A DNA stretch of 13,205 bases. Origin: Negativicutes bacterium. Lineage in GTDB: Bacteria > Bacillota > Negativicutes > SKW292. Each line of letters starts with the position of its first letter. Position 1 is the stretch's first letter. Where the stretch lies: assembly GCA_026416215.1 (NCBI GenBank), contig JAOAFP010000037.1:336-13540 (forward strand). The letters are read 5' to 3'. Position numbers and translations under genes: made by a program. Positions 6,755-13,205 of this stretch are shown here, one piece after another. Under the pieces are notes generated by a model that saw nothing but the letters and a program-made list of their open reading frames with translations, ran no database searches and had not been told where the DNA came from.

Positions 6755-8130
6755 AGAAGGGAACGGTTCGCACGGCGTTTGTCTGTCAGCACTGCGGCTA
6801 CGAGACCGGCCGCTGGCTGGGGCGCTGTCCGACCTGCGGACAGTGGCACAGCTTCGCTGAAGAAAAACAGTACAGCAACCGGCAGCTGGCCGGGCGGCAA
6901 CAGCACGGCTGGCTGAACAGTGCGGTCTGCCGGCTGGACGAGATGGACGGGCAGGCGGAGCAGCGCCTGCCGACCGGTATCGGCGAACTGGACCGGGTGC
7001 TGGGAGGTGGGCTGGTGCCCGGCTCACTGATTCTGCTTGGCGGTGACCCGGGGGTGGGCAAATCGACGCTGGCTTTGCAGCTGGCTATAAGCTGTGCCGG
7101 CAGAATGACCACCCTCTACGTTTCCGGCGAGGAGTCGGCGGCCCAGGTCAGGGGTCGGTGTCAGCGGCTGGCCGGCGGCGGGCGCTCGCCGATGCTGTTT
7201 CTGGCCGATACCGTCTGGGAAAATATTGTCGGCCTGGTTGAGAAACACGCGCCGCAGCTGCTGATCATCGACTCAGTCCAAACCATCATGACCGCCGAGG
7301 GTGAGGGAACGGCCGGCAGTGTAAGCCAGATCCGGGAAGTGGCGGCCAGACTGTTGCTAATGGCCAAGAGCCGGGATCTGTCTGTGGTAATCATCGGGCA
7401 CGTGACTAAGGATGGGATTATTGCCGGCCCACGCCTGCTTGAGCACATGGTGGATGTTGTGCTGTACGTGACCGGTGACCGCAGCCGTGCCTTGCGGCTG
7501 GTCCGGGCCGAAAAAAACCGGTTTGGCCCGACGGCGGAAATCGGCATTTTTACCATGGCTGGTAACGGGTTGGTTGAGGTGGTCAACCCTTCCCGGCACC
7601 TGATCGGTGAGCGGCCGCGCGGGGTGGCCGGGTCGGTGATAACCACCGGCATGGAGGGACGGCGGCCGATTTTGATCGAGGTGCAGGCCTTGGTCTGCGA
7701 GAGCTGTTTCGGGGTGCCGCGGCGGACGGCCGACGGATTCGACGGCAACCGCCTGGCGCTGCTGCTGGCGGTACTTGACCGGCGGGCTGGATTACCACTG
7801 GGCCGCCACGATGTTTACCTTAATGTGGTCGGTGGCCTGAGTATTGGTGAGCCGGCCGCCGATCTGGCGGTGGCGGTGGCGGTGGCTTCAGCGGCCAGCG
7901 GCCGGGTGGTGACGGAGGACACTCTGGTTTGCGGCGAACTTGGTCTGACCGGGGAAGTGCGGGCGGTGACCCGGGGAGAGGAGCGGCTGCGAGAAGCGGC
8001 TGCCCTGGGCTTCAGCCGGTTCATGCTGCCGGCGGCCAACTGCCGGGAAGAGTGGGCGCGAGCTATGCCTGGCGAGCTGGTTCCGGTTGACAATGTACGG
8101 CAGGCGATCAGATCCGCTCTGGCTGACTGA
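6751..8130 (+). CDS. radA: DNA repair protein RadA (Sms)
   Basis: RadA is a RecA-related ATPase that drives branch migration of recombination intermediates and helps process stalled forks. The 459 residues show every expected part: an N-terminal zinc finger (Cys12, Cys15, Cys26, Cys29), Walker A GGDPGVGKST (97-106), Walker B LLIIDS (170-175), the RadA-specific KNRFG motif (255-259), and a Lon-protease-like C-terminal domain (about 285-459) that serves as a scaffold rather than a protease. Length and architecture are normal. The ATG overlaps the stop of the solute-binding protein gene by 4 bp, so translation is probably coupled to it. In many Bacillota radA lies near clpC or disA; none of these is visible here. 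Confidence 0.97.
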   Translation: MKKGTVRTAFVCQHCGYETGRWLGRCPTCGQWHSFAEEKQYSNRQLAGRQQHGWLNSAVCRLDEMDGQAEQRLPTGIGELDRVLGGGLVPGSLILLGGDPGVGKSTLALQLAISCAGRMTTLYVSGEESAAQVRGRCQRLAGGGRSPMLFLADTVWENIVGLVEKHAPQLLIIDSVQTIMTAEGEGTAGSVSQIREVAARLLLMAKSRDLSVVIIGHVTKDGIIAGPRLLEHMVDVVLYVTGDRSRALRLVRAEKNRFGPTAEIGIFTMAGNGLVEVVNPSRHLIGERPRGVAGSVITTGMEGRRPILIEVQALVCESCFGVPRRTADGFDGNRLALLLAVLDRRAGLPLGRHDVYLNVVGGLSIGEPAADLAVAVAVASAASGRVVTEDTLVCGELGLTGEVRAVTRGEERLREAAALGFSRFMLPAANCREEWARAMPGELVPVDNVRQAIRSALAD

Positions 8131-8144
8131 CGACCAACGCCCGG

Positions 8145-8174
8145 CCAAGGCATTCGTTGACGGGAATGCCATGG
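8145..8174 (+). other. Hairpin in the radA-TerC gene spacer
   Basis: In the 92-bp gap after radA, CCAAGGCATTC (8145-8155) pairs with GAATGCCATGG (8164-8174) around an 8-base loop, with one A-A mismatch. No T-run follows, so it is not a classic terminator. TerC/YjbE-type genes are often under the manganese yybP-ykoY riboswitch, but its conserved core was not recognised here. The hairpin could be an RNA processing site or a partial attenuator. Confidence 0.4.
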
Positions 8175-8222
8175 CTGCACAACAACGATCCGGGGGGACG
8201 CCCGTATTGACGGGGACATATT

Positions 8223-8870
8223 ATGCAGGAAATAATTCAGGGACTGTTGGCGATCATTTTCATTGACCTAGTGCTGGCTGGCGACAATGCTGTGGTTATT
8301 GCTCTGGCCAGCCGCAACCTGCCGCCTCGGCAGCGGCGGCAGGCAATAATCTGGGGTACGGCCGGGGCGGTGGGGCTGCGGGTGGTGGCCACCGTTCTGA
8401 TGGCCTGGCTGATTACCATACCGTACCTGCAGTTTATCGGTGGGGCGGTTCTGGTACATATTGCCTGGAAGCTGCTGGTTGAGGAGAAGAAGGAGGGAGA
8501 AACCCGGCCGGCCGACAGCCTGCTGAAGGCGATCAAAACGATCATCATGGCTGATTTCATCATGAGCGTTGACAACATGCTGGCGGTGGCCGGGGTGGCT
8601 GAGGGACACCTCGGGCTGCTGCTGGCCGGGCTGTTGATCAGCATTCCCCTGGTGGTCTACGGCAGCACACTGCTCAGCCGGTTAATGGACAGATACCCGA
8701 TCATCATTTATATCGGTGCGGCCGTACTGGCCTATACGGCCGGGAAAATGATGACTACCGACATCCGGCTGGGGATTTACCTTGAACGGTGGTCAGCCGC
8801 GGTGGAAATCGGCCTGGTGGTACTGATCACAACCCTGGGTTACTGGCGCAGGCGCGCGTTAACCAAATAA
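8223..8870 (+). CDS. TerC-family integral membrane protein (YjbE-like), putative metal-ion exporter
   Basis: This 215-residue membrane protein has about seven hydrophobic helices arranged as two related halves. Each half carries an acidic signature in a helix: AGDNAVV with Asp21-Asn22, and MSVDNML with Asp117-Asn118. These Asp-Asn pairs are typical of the TerC superfamily. Relatives (YjbE, YkoY, Alx/MntP-linked proteins) are involved in manganese efflux or in loading metal onto exported enzymes, so Mn2+ transport is the best inference. A charged cytoplasmic loop (EEKKEGETRP, 87-96) separates the halves. The ATG at 8223 follows GGGGA with 6-bp spacing. It lies 92 bp after radA and 23 bp before ridA, so it may share transcripts with both. 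Confidence 0.9.
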   Translation: MQEIIQGLLAIIFIDLVLAGDNAVVIALASRNLPPRQRRQAIIWGTAGAVGLRVVATVLMAWLITIPYLQFIGGAVLVHIAWKLLVEEKKEGETRPADSLLKAIKTIIMADFIMSVDNMLAVAGVAEGHLGLLLAGLLISIPLVVYGSTLLSRLMDRYPIIIYIGAAVLAYTAGKMMTTDIRLGIYLERWSAAVEIGLVVLITTLGYWRRRALTK

Positions 8871-8893
8871 ATCAGCAAACGGAGGAAAAACTT

Positions 8894-9277
8894 ATGAAAA
8901 AAATTGTCAACACCGATAAGGCCCCGGCGGCAATCGGGCCTTATTCGCAGGCGGTAAGGGCCAATGATCTGCTGTTTGTTTCGGGGCAGATACCGTTTGA
9001 TCCGGCCACCGGCCAGCTGGTGGAAGGGGGTATTGAAGCCCAGGCCCGCCGGGTCATGGAAAACATAAAGGCCATTCTGCAAAGCGAGGGGCTGACCTTC
9101 GCCAATGTAGTCAAGTCGGGAGTATTCCTGGCTGATATGGAGGATTTTGCCGTGGTCAACCGGATTTACGGCGAATATTTTCCCAGTGAGCCGCCAGCCA
9201 GGGCCTGCGTGCAGGTGGCCAGACTGCCCCGCGATGTCAAGGTTGAAATCGAGGTAATTGCCGTCTGTCAGTTATAA
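8894..9277 (+). CDS. ridA: RidA family enamine/imine deaminase
   Basis: RidA hydrolyses reactive enamines and imines such as 2-aminoacrylate, which PLP enzymes release from serine, threonine or cysteine, and so protects other PLP enzymes from damage. The 127-residue length is standard. Visible marks are PAAIGPYSQAV (11-21), the VSGQIPFDP strand-loop (29-37), and the substrate-carboxylate-binding Arg103 in PPARACVQVARLP, followed by VEIEVIAV at the C-terminus. The trimer forms its active sites between subunits. The ATG at 8894 is preferred to the in-frame upstream start at 8789 because GGAGG at 8881-8885 sits 8 bp before it and the upstream start lies inside the TerC gene. A terminator follows. 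Tryptophanase, also in the window, makes an aminoacrylate intermediate. Confidence 0.96.
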   Translation: MKKIVNTDKAPAAIGPYSQAVRANDLLFVSGQIPFDPATGQLVEGGIEAQARRVMENIKAILQSEGLTFANVVKSGVFLADMEDFAVVNRIYGEYFPSEPPARACVQVARLPRDVKVEIEVIAVCQL

Positions 9278-9291
9278 TACCGGACAACAAA

Positions 9292-9322
9292 AAAGCTCAG
9301 AACCCCGTCCGTTCTGAGCTTT
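9292..9322. terminator. Bidirectional Rho-independent terminator between ridA and tRNA-Leu
   Basis: A perfect 12-bp stem (AAAGCTCAGAAC at 9292-9303, complement at 9311-9322) closes a 7-base loop. On the plus strand it ends the ridA transcript, with a moderate tail (GTATTTTG). On the minus strand it ends the tRNA transcript, with the stem running into a run of T (about seven in total, counting those in the stem). Both genes point toward it, so one element serves both. Confidence 0.9.
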
Positions 9323-9335
9323 GTATTTTGCCTGC

Positions 9336-9419
9336 TGGTGCGGGAGAAGGGATTTGAACCCCCACGCCTTGCGGCGCCAGATCCTAAGTCTGGTGCGTCT
9401 GCCATTCCGCCACTCCCGC
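9336..9419 (-). tRNA. tRNA-Leu, anticodon UAG, CCA encoded
   Basis: Read on the minus strand, the 84-base gene opens with acceptor strand GCGGGAG (9419-9413) and closes with CTCCCGC, discriminator A (9339) and an encoded CCA (9338-9336). The anticodon arm CCAGA-CTTAGGA-TCTGG presents TAG, which reads CUN leucine codons. The long variable arm CGCC-GCAA-GGCG marks a class II tRNA, as expected for leucine, and the T-loop is TTCAAAT. Two G-T pairs at the base of the T-stem are slightly weak but normal. It has its own promoter just upstream and a strong terminator downstream, so it is a single-gene unit between ridA and uvrB. Confidence 0.97.
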
Positions 9420-9428
9420 CTGCCGGCT

Positions 9429-9457
9429 ATGATATGACAAACGTCCGGTCATGTCAA
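9429..9457 (-). promoter_or_regulatory. Near-consensus promoter of the tRNA-Leu gene
   Basis: On the minus strand, a perfect -35 TTGACA (9457-9452) and a -10 TATCAT (9434-9429, 5 of 6 bases) are separated by exactly 17 bp. Transcription would begin near 9422, only about 3 bases before the mature 5' end of the tRNA at 9419. The very short leader implies little 5' trimming. Confidence 0.88.
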
Positions 9458-9490
9458 TCCAGACACGTTCAGGCAGGTAAATAAAGGGTT

Positions 9491-11560
9491 ATGTCCCGAT
9501 TCAAAGTATACGCGCCATTTGAACCCACCGGCGATCAGCCGGCGGCAATCGCTGAGCTGGCCGACAACGTGCTGGCCGGAGTACGGCAGCAGGTGCTGCT
9601 GGGGGCCACCGGCACCGGCAAAACCTTTACCATGGCCAAGGTGATTGAGGCTACCCAGCGGCCGACGCTGGTCATCGCTCACAACAAAACCCTGGCGGCC
9701 CAGCTGGCGGCCGAGTTCAAGAGCTTCTTCCCCGACAATGCGGTGGAGTATTTCGTCAGCTACTACGATTACTATCAGCCTGAGGCCTATATACCCCAGT
9801 CCGACACCTACATCGAAAAGGATGCCTCAATAAATGACGAGATCGATCGCCTCCGCCACAGTGCCACCTGTTCCCTGCTGGAGCGGCGGGACGTGATTGT
9901 CGTGGCCAGTGTGTCCTGTATCTATGGGCTGGGGTCGCCGGACGACTACCGTGAACTGTCCCTGTCGCTGCGGGCCGGGGCGGAAGTGAGCCGTGACTCC
10001 ATCATCCGCAAACTGGTGAACATGCAGTACCGGCGGAACGACCTGGCACCGGGGCGGGGGGATTTCCGGGCCCGGGGGGACGTGATTGAAATTTACCCGG
10101 TTGCGCAGGGTGAGCGGGCAGTACGGGTCGAATTGGCCGATGACAAAGTGGAGAAAATTGTTGAGTTTGATATTGTCACCGGGATGGTGGCGGCGGTCCG
10201 CAGCTTTATTTTCATCTATCCGGCGTCGCACTATGCTACCGGACAGGAAAACCTGCAGCGGGCAATGGCTGCGATCGGGGCCGAACTGGAACAGCGCTGT
10301 GCCGAACTGCTGGCCGGCGGCCGAATTCTCGAGGCAGAGCGGCTGAGGCAGCGCACCTGCTACGATCTGGAAATGATGGCGACCATGGGCTACTGCAACG
10401 GGATTGAAAACTACTCCCGGCATATTACTGGCCGGCAGCCCGGTCAGCCGCCATTCACCCTGATCGACTTCTTCCCTGGCGACTATTTGCTGTTTATCGA
10501 CGAATCGCACGTCACCGTGCCGCAAATAGCCGGAATGTGCGCCGGTGACCGATCGCGCAAGGATATGCTGGTTGAGTTCGGATTTCGCCTACCGTCAGCC
10601 TACGACAACCGTCCCCTGACATTTGACGAATTCTTTCAGCGGATTAACCAGGTTGTGTACGTGTCGGCAACACCGGGCAGCTTTGAGCGGCAGCAGGTTG
10701 AACGGCCGGTTGAACAGGTAATCCGGCCGACCGGCCTGATCGATCCGGAAATCAGCGTCCGGCCGGTGGCCGGTCAGGTGGACGATTTGCTCGGACAGAT
10801 CGATCGGACGGTCGGGCAGGGTGACCGGGTGCTGGTAACCACCCTGACCAAAAAAATGGCCGAGGATCTGACAGCGCATCTGAGCGAAGCCGGGGTGGCA
10901 GTACGTTACCTGCACTCCGACATCGGCACACTGGAGCGGGCGGAAATCGTCCGCGGCCTGCGGGCCGGGGAATTTGACGTGCTGGTGGGGATTAATCTGC
11001 TGCGTGAGGGACTGGATTTGCCGGAGGTGGGGCTGGTTGCCATCCTGGACGCGGACAAAGAAGGGTTTCTTCGGTCGGAAACGTCGCTGATCCAGACCAT
11101 CGGCCGGGCCGCCCGCAATGTCCGCGGCCGGGTGGTGATGTACGCTGACACAGTGACCGGTTCGATGCAGCGGGCAATTGACGAGACAGAACGCCGCCGG
11201 CGGATCCAGAGCCAGTACAACCAGCGCCACGGAATTGTGCCCCGCTCGGTGGAAAAGGCGGTAGGTTACATGATAGCCACTACCCTGTTGGCGGCCGGCG
11301 AAGACCCCGGGAGCGGTTACAGTCCGTCGGTCGTTCGCCCCAAAACCGCGAAGGATAAGCGGAAGCTGGCCGGGAAAATTCTGGCCGAGATGCAGGCGGC
11401 GTCGCGGAAAATGGATTTTGAAAGGGCGGCATGGCTGCGCGATGCCTACTTCGAACTTTGCGAGCAGGCGGGGATCGAGCCGGTGAAGGGAAAAAGCAAG
11501 GGAGGCAGGGTTGGGGGTGGCAGGAAAATGGCCCCCGGCCGCGAAATTCAAGTACCATGA
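9491..11560 (+). CDS. uvrB: Excinuclease ABC subunit B
   Basis: UvrB is the damage-verifying helicase-like core of nucleotide excision repair; it is loaded by UvrA and then recruits UvrC. The 689 residues include Walker A GATGTGKT (38-45), the damage-probing beta-hairpin with Tyr91, Tyr92, Tyr94 and Tyr95 (SYYDYYQPEAY), motif II DESH (337-340), motif VI QTIGRAAR (535-542), and the C-terminal UVR coiled-coil (about 622-657) that binds UvrC. A basic Gly/Lys/Arg tail (about 665-689) is somewhat longer than usual. The start MSRFKVYAPFEPTGDQPAAI fits the family, although its ribosome site (AAAGGG, 2 bp from the ATG) is close. No clear LexA box was found upstream and uvrA is not in the window. The stop overlaps the next gene by 4 bp. 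Confidence 0.98.
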   Translation: MSRFKVYAPFEPTGDQPAAIAELADNVLAGVRQQVLLGATGTGKTFTMAKVIEATQRPTLVIAHNKTLAAQLAAEFKSFFPDNAVEYFVSYYDYYQPEAYIPQSDTYIEKDASINDEIDRLRHSATCSLLERRDVIVVASVSCIYGLGSPDDYRELSLSLRAGAEVSRDSIIRKLVNMQYRRNDLAPGRGDFRARGDVIEIYPVAQGERAVRVELADDKVEKIVEFDIVTGMVAAVRSFIFIYPASHYATGQENLQRAMAAIGAELEQRCAELLAGGRILEAERLRQRTCYDLEMMATMGYCNGIENYSRHITGRQPGQPPFTLIDFFPGDYLLFIDESHVTVPQIAGMCAGDRSRKDMLVEFGFRLPSAYDNRPLTFDEFFQRINQVVYVSATPGSFERQQVERPVEQVIRPTGLIDPEISVRPVAGQVDDLLGQIDRTVGQGDRVLVTTLTKKMAEDLTAHLSEAGVAVRYLHSDIGTLERAEIVRGLRAGEFDVLVGINLLREGLDLPEVGLVAILDADKEGFLRSETSLIQTIGRAARNVRGRVVMYADTVTGSMQRAIDETERRRRIQSQYNQRHGIVPRSVEKAVGYMIATTLLAAGEDPGSGYSPSVVRPKTAKDKRKLAGKILAEMQAASRKMDFERAAWLRDAYFELCEQAGIEPVKGKSKGGRVGGGRKMAPGREIQVP

Positions 11561-12369
11561 AAGTAATTATCAACGCTGACGATTTTGGTCTCACCCCGGG
11601 GGTTAATGAGGGGATCGTCCGGGCCATGCGCTACGGTGTGGTCACTAGTACCACCTGGATGGCCAACATGCCGGCTTCGGCTGCGGCTTTGGACCTGGCC
11701 GGACAACACGGGATAAGCGACATAGGTCAGCACCTGGTTCTGACCTGCGGCCGACCGGTGCTCCCGCCCGGGCAAGTGCCCAGCCTGGTCGACGACAACG
11801 GTTTTTTTCACCGCAACCTCTGGCGTCAGGGAAACGAAGCCGAGCCCGGGGAAGTGGAACGGGAGTGGCGGGCCCAGATTGCCCGCGGGCGGGAACTGGG
11901 GCTGGTGGCCAACCATTTTGACAGCCACCATCATGCGCACATGCTGCCGCGGTTTGCCCCTGTCTTTATCCGGCTGGCTGCCGAGGCCGGGGTGCCGGTA
12001 CGACTGGGTGATGAGCCCCACCGCCGGCAACAGCCCGATCGTTTCATGAGTTACGGCGAACTGAGAAGACTGGCTGAAGAATACCGGGTAAAGGTCCCGG
12101 CGATGTTTGCCTCGACCTTTTACGGTGAAGGGATGACGGTTGAAGGGTTGCTGGGTCTGGTCGACGAGTTTCTGGCTGCTGGTCAGGCGGCGGTTGAATT
12201 TATGTGTCACCCGGCGGTGGTGGATGAGGAACTGCTGCGTATTAGCAGCTATGCTCGCCCGCGCGAGATGGAGCTGGCTATTCTGACTGACAGCCGGCTG
12301 CGTGAGCAGCTCATCGGGCGGGGGTGCCGGCTGGTTGGCTTTGGCGCGTTTCACAGCTGTTCAAAATAA
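11557..12369 (+). CDS. YdjC/ChbG-family carbohydrate deacetylase
   Basis: Members of this family (ChbG, HpnK-type) are metal-dependent deacetylases of N-acetylated sugars such as chitobiose. This 270-residue protein opens with VIINADDFG (3-11), where Asp8-Asp9 is the family's metal/catalytic signature. It has His59 (GQHL), the metal-binding cluster DSHHHAHMLP (122-131) and a late CHPA (217-220), all at the usual places. The start at 11557 is fixed by the family N-terminus and by the ATGA overlap with the uvrB stop; the upstream open frame to 11431 lies within uvrB. The overlap and the 27-bp gap to ptsH place it in one transcription unit with repair and PTS genes. The exact sugar substrate cannot be read; a cell-wall or chitin-type amino sugar is likely. 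Confidence 0.9.
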   Translation: MKVIINADDFGLTPGVNEGIVRAMRYGVVTSTTWMANMPASAAALDLAGQHGISDIGQHLVLTCGRPVLPPGQVPSLVDDNGFFHRNLWRQGNEAEPGEVEREWRAQIARGRELGLVANHFDSHHHAHMLPRFAPVFIRLAAEAGVPVRLGDEPHRRQQPDRFMSYGELRRLAEEYRVKVPAMFASTFYGEGMTVEGLLGLVDEFLAAGQAAVEFMCHPAVVDEELLRISSYARPREMELAILTDSRLREQLIGRGCRLVGFGAFHSCSK

Positions 12370-12396
12370 ATAAAAATACCACAGGGAGGAAGGGCA

Positions 12397-12666
12397 ATGG
12401 TAGAAAAGACGATCGTGGTCAATAACGGGGTGGGGATTCATGCCCGGCCGGCGGCAATGCTGGTGAAGGAGGCTGCCGCCTACAAGGGGACGGTCAAAAT
12501 TGTCAAGGGTGGCAAGGAATACGACTGCAAGAGTATTCTCGGCATCATGGGCGCGGCGGTCAAAAACGGTGAAGAGATTGTCCTGCGGGTGGACGGTGAA
12601 GGCGAGCAGGAAATGCTCGACAAAGTTATTGCAATGATCGAAAGCGGGTTTGGCGAAAAACACTGA
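12397..12666 (+). CDS. ptsH: Phosphocarrier protein HPr
   Basis: HPr accepts phosphate from Enzyme I and passes it to sugar-specific EIIA domains. The 89-residue protein has active-site His15 in GIHARPA and Ser46 in CKSILGIM. Ser46 is the site phosphorylated by HPr kinase in Bacillota, where HPr(Ser-P) with CcpA mediates carbon catabolite repression. The presence of His15 shows it is HPr rather than the regulatory paralogue Crh. GGGAGG lies 8 bp before the ATG. Enzyme I follows after 18 bp, the classical ptsHI order. No sugar-specific EII is visible in the window, so either EIIs lie elsewhere or the pair acts mainly in regulation. Confidence 0.97.
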   Translation: MVEKTIVVNNGVGIHARPAAMLVKEAAAYKGTVKIVKGGKEYDCKSILGIMGAAVKNGEEIVLRVDGEGEQEMLDKVIAMIESGFGEKH

Positions 12667-12684
12667 CCAGCGGAGGAACAACCA

Positions 12685-13205
12685 GTGGCCGAGATGGAAA
12701 AACAGGTTAACACCAGCGAATTTCAGGGCAAGGCAGTGGTCAAAGGGGTGGCAGTGGCCAGGCTGAAAGTGCTGTCCACCGATTTGACCGAGCCGCTAAA
12801 ACGCTACCAGGCCGGCGATCCCGAGACTGAAAAACACCGGTTGCACGCAGCGATTGCCAAGTGCCAGGACGAGTTGTCGGCTATCATCGAAAAGGCCCGG
12901 GAGGCAAAGGAAGAAGAAAAGGCCAACATCATGGAGGCCCACTTCCTGATGTTGTCTGACCCCACCCTGACAGCGGCGGCCGAGGAAAAAATAGTTGCCG
13001 GCAAGAGCTCTCCGGCGGCAATCCTTGAGGCTTCGGAAGAAACTGCCCAGATGTTTGCCGCCATTGACGATCCCTATTTGCGCGAAAGGGCAGCTGATGT
13101 CCGCGACGTAGGCCGGCGGGTGGCCAGGATGATACTGGGAATAAGACTGGAATTCGGTGAGGACCCGATTATCATCTGTGCCATGGATATCGAGCCGTCG
13201 ACCAT
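12685..13205 (+). CDS. ptsI: PTS Enzyme I (phosphoenolpyruvate-protein phosphotransferase), N-terminal part
   Basis: Enzyme I takes phosphate from phosphoenolpyruvate and gives it to HPr His15. The reading frame runs open from a GTG at 12685 to the window edge, giving 173 residues. Recognisable parts are the EI N-terminal strand GKAVVKGVAVARLKV (15-29), the HPr-binding helical region (about 45-145) with EAHFLMLSDP (83-92), and the signature DPYLRERAADVRDVGRR (129-145). The window stops just before the catalytic His segment. The start is GTG rather than ATG 12694, because GGAGG (12672-12676) sits 8 bp before it. The segment usually reading SPG is VKG here, and about 12 extra residues precede the first strand, both mildly unusual. 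Confidence 0.93.
   Translation, partial: MAEMEKQVNTSEFQGKAVVKGVAVARLKVLSTDLTEPLKRYQAGDPETEKHRLHAAIAKCQDELSAIIEKAREAKEEEKANIMEAHFLMLSDPTLTAAAEEKIVAGKSSPAAILEASEETAQMFAAIDDPYLRERAADVRDVGRRVARMILGIRLEFGEDPIIICAMDIEPST

Noticed and set aside
6023..7027. 334-residue open frame on the minus strand
   Set aside because: It is antisense to the solute-binding protein and radA, rich in Arg, Pro and Gln as expected from GC-rich antisense frames, and shows no family motif.
8131..8222. yybP-ykoY manganese riboswitch before the TerC-family gene
   Set aside because: The conserved core sequences were not recognised and the spacer is short.
9420..9490. LexA/SOS box before uvrB
   Set aside because: GTTC is present, but no matching left half at the required spacing was found.
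10595..11551. 318-residue open frame on the minus strand
   Set aside because: It is antisense to uvrB, has no recognisable domain, and its composition mirrors the sense codons.
11548..12354. 268-residue open frame on the minus strand
   Set aside because: It is the exact shadow of the YdjC-family deacetylase, which has clear catalytic motifs.
1..13205. CRISPR arrays, insertion sequences or phage attachment sites
   Set aside because: No regularly spaced repeats, transposase or integrase frames, or terminal inverted repeats were seen; frequent GGCCGG/GCCGGC words reflect GC-rich codon use.

Overview
The window reads as chromosomal DNA of an anaerobic, GC-rich member of the Bacillota (Firmicutes), perhaps Clostridia or Negativicutes. 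This is inferred from an HPr that keeps both His15 and the regulatory Ser46, strong AGGAGG-type ribosome binding sites with some GTG and TTG starts, a CoA-disulfide-reductase-type fusion protein, tryptophanase, and RadA, UvrB and RidA of ordinary bacterial type. The species cannot be named from the sequence alone. No transposase, integrase, phage gene or CRISPR array was seen, so this is core or near-core chromosome rather than a mobile island.

Layout. 1-73 is the tail of an upstream gene with a calcium-loop (Excalibur-like) end, followed by a hairpin. 205-492 (+) encodes a small CPHC thioredoxin-fold protein. 496-1101 (-) is a single-HKD phospholipase-D-type lipoprotein that converges on it. 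1277-3736 (+) encodes a four-module sulfur-handling fusion: FAD/NAD(P)H disulfide reductase, rhodanese, TusA and DsrE-like. 3799-5202 (-) is tryptophanase, separated from the fusion by a GC-rich terminator hairpin. From 5399 (+) an orphan sugar-type solute-binding lipoprotein overlaps radA by 4 bp; a TerC-family membrane protein and ridA follow. A two-way terminator then separates ridA from a tRNA-Leu(UAG) gene on the minus strand, which has a near-consensus promoter. From 9491 (+) comes a tight cluster of uvrB, a YdjC/ChbG-family deacetylase (4-bp overlap), ptsH and the start of ptsI, which runs off the window.

How they may work together. The first part leans toward sulfur and thiol redox chemistry: a dithiol mini-protein, the persulfide-relay fusion, and a PLP beta-eliminase of a family that can also release sulfide from cysteine. 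RidA removes the reactive 2-aminoacrylate that such eliminases can leak. The second part joins DNA repair genes (radA, uvrB) with carbohydrate genes (solute-binding protein, YdjC-type deacetylase, HPr and Enzyme I) in two co-directional clusters. The strongest candidate for unusual biology is the reductase-rhodanese-TusA-DsrE fusion, which looks like a complete sulfane-sulfur relay on one chain. The translational coupling of an orphan solute-binding protein to radA is the oddest arrangement.
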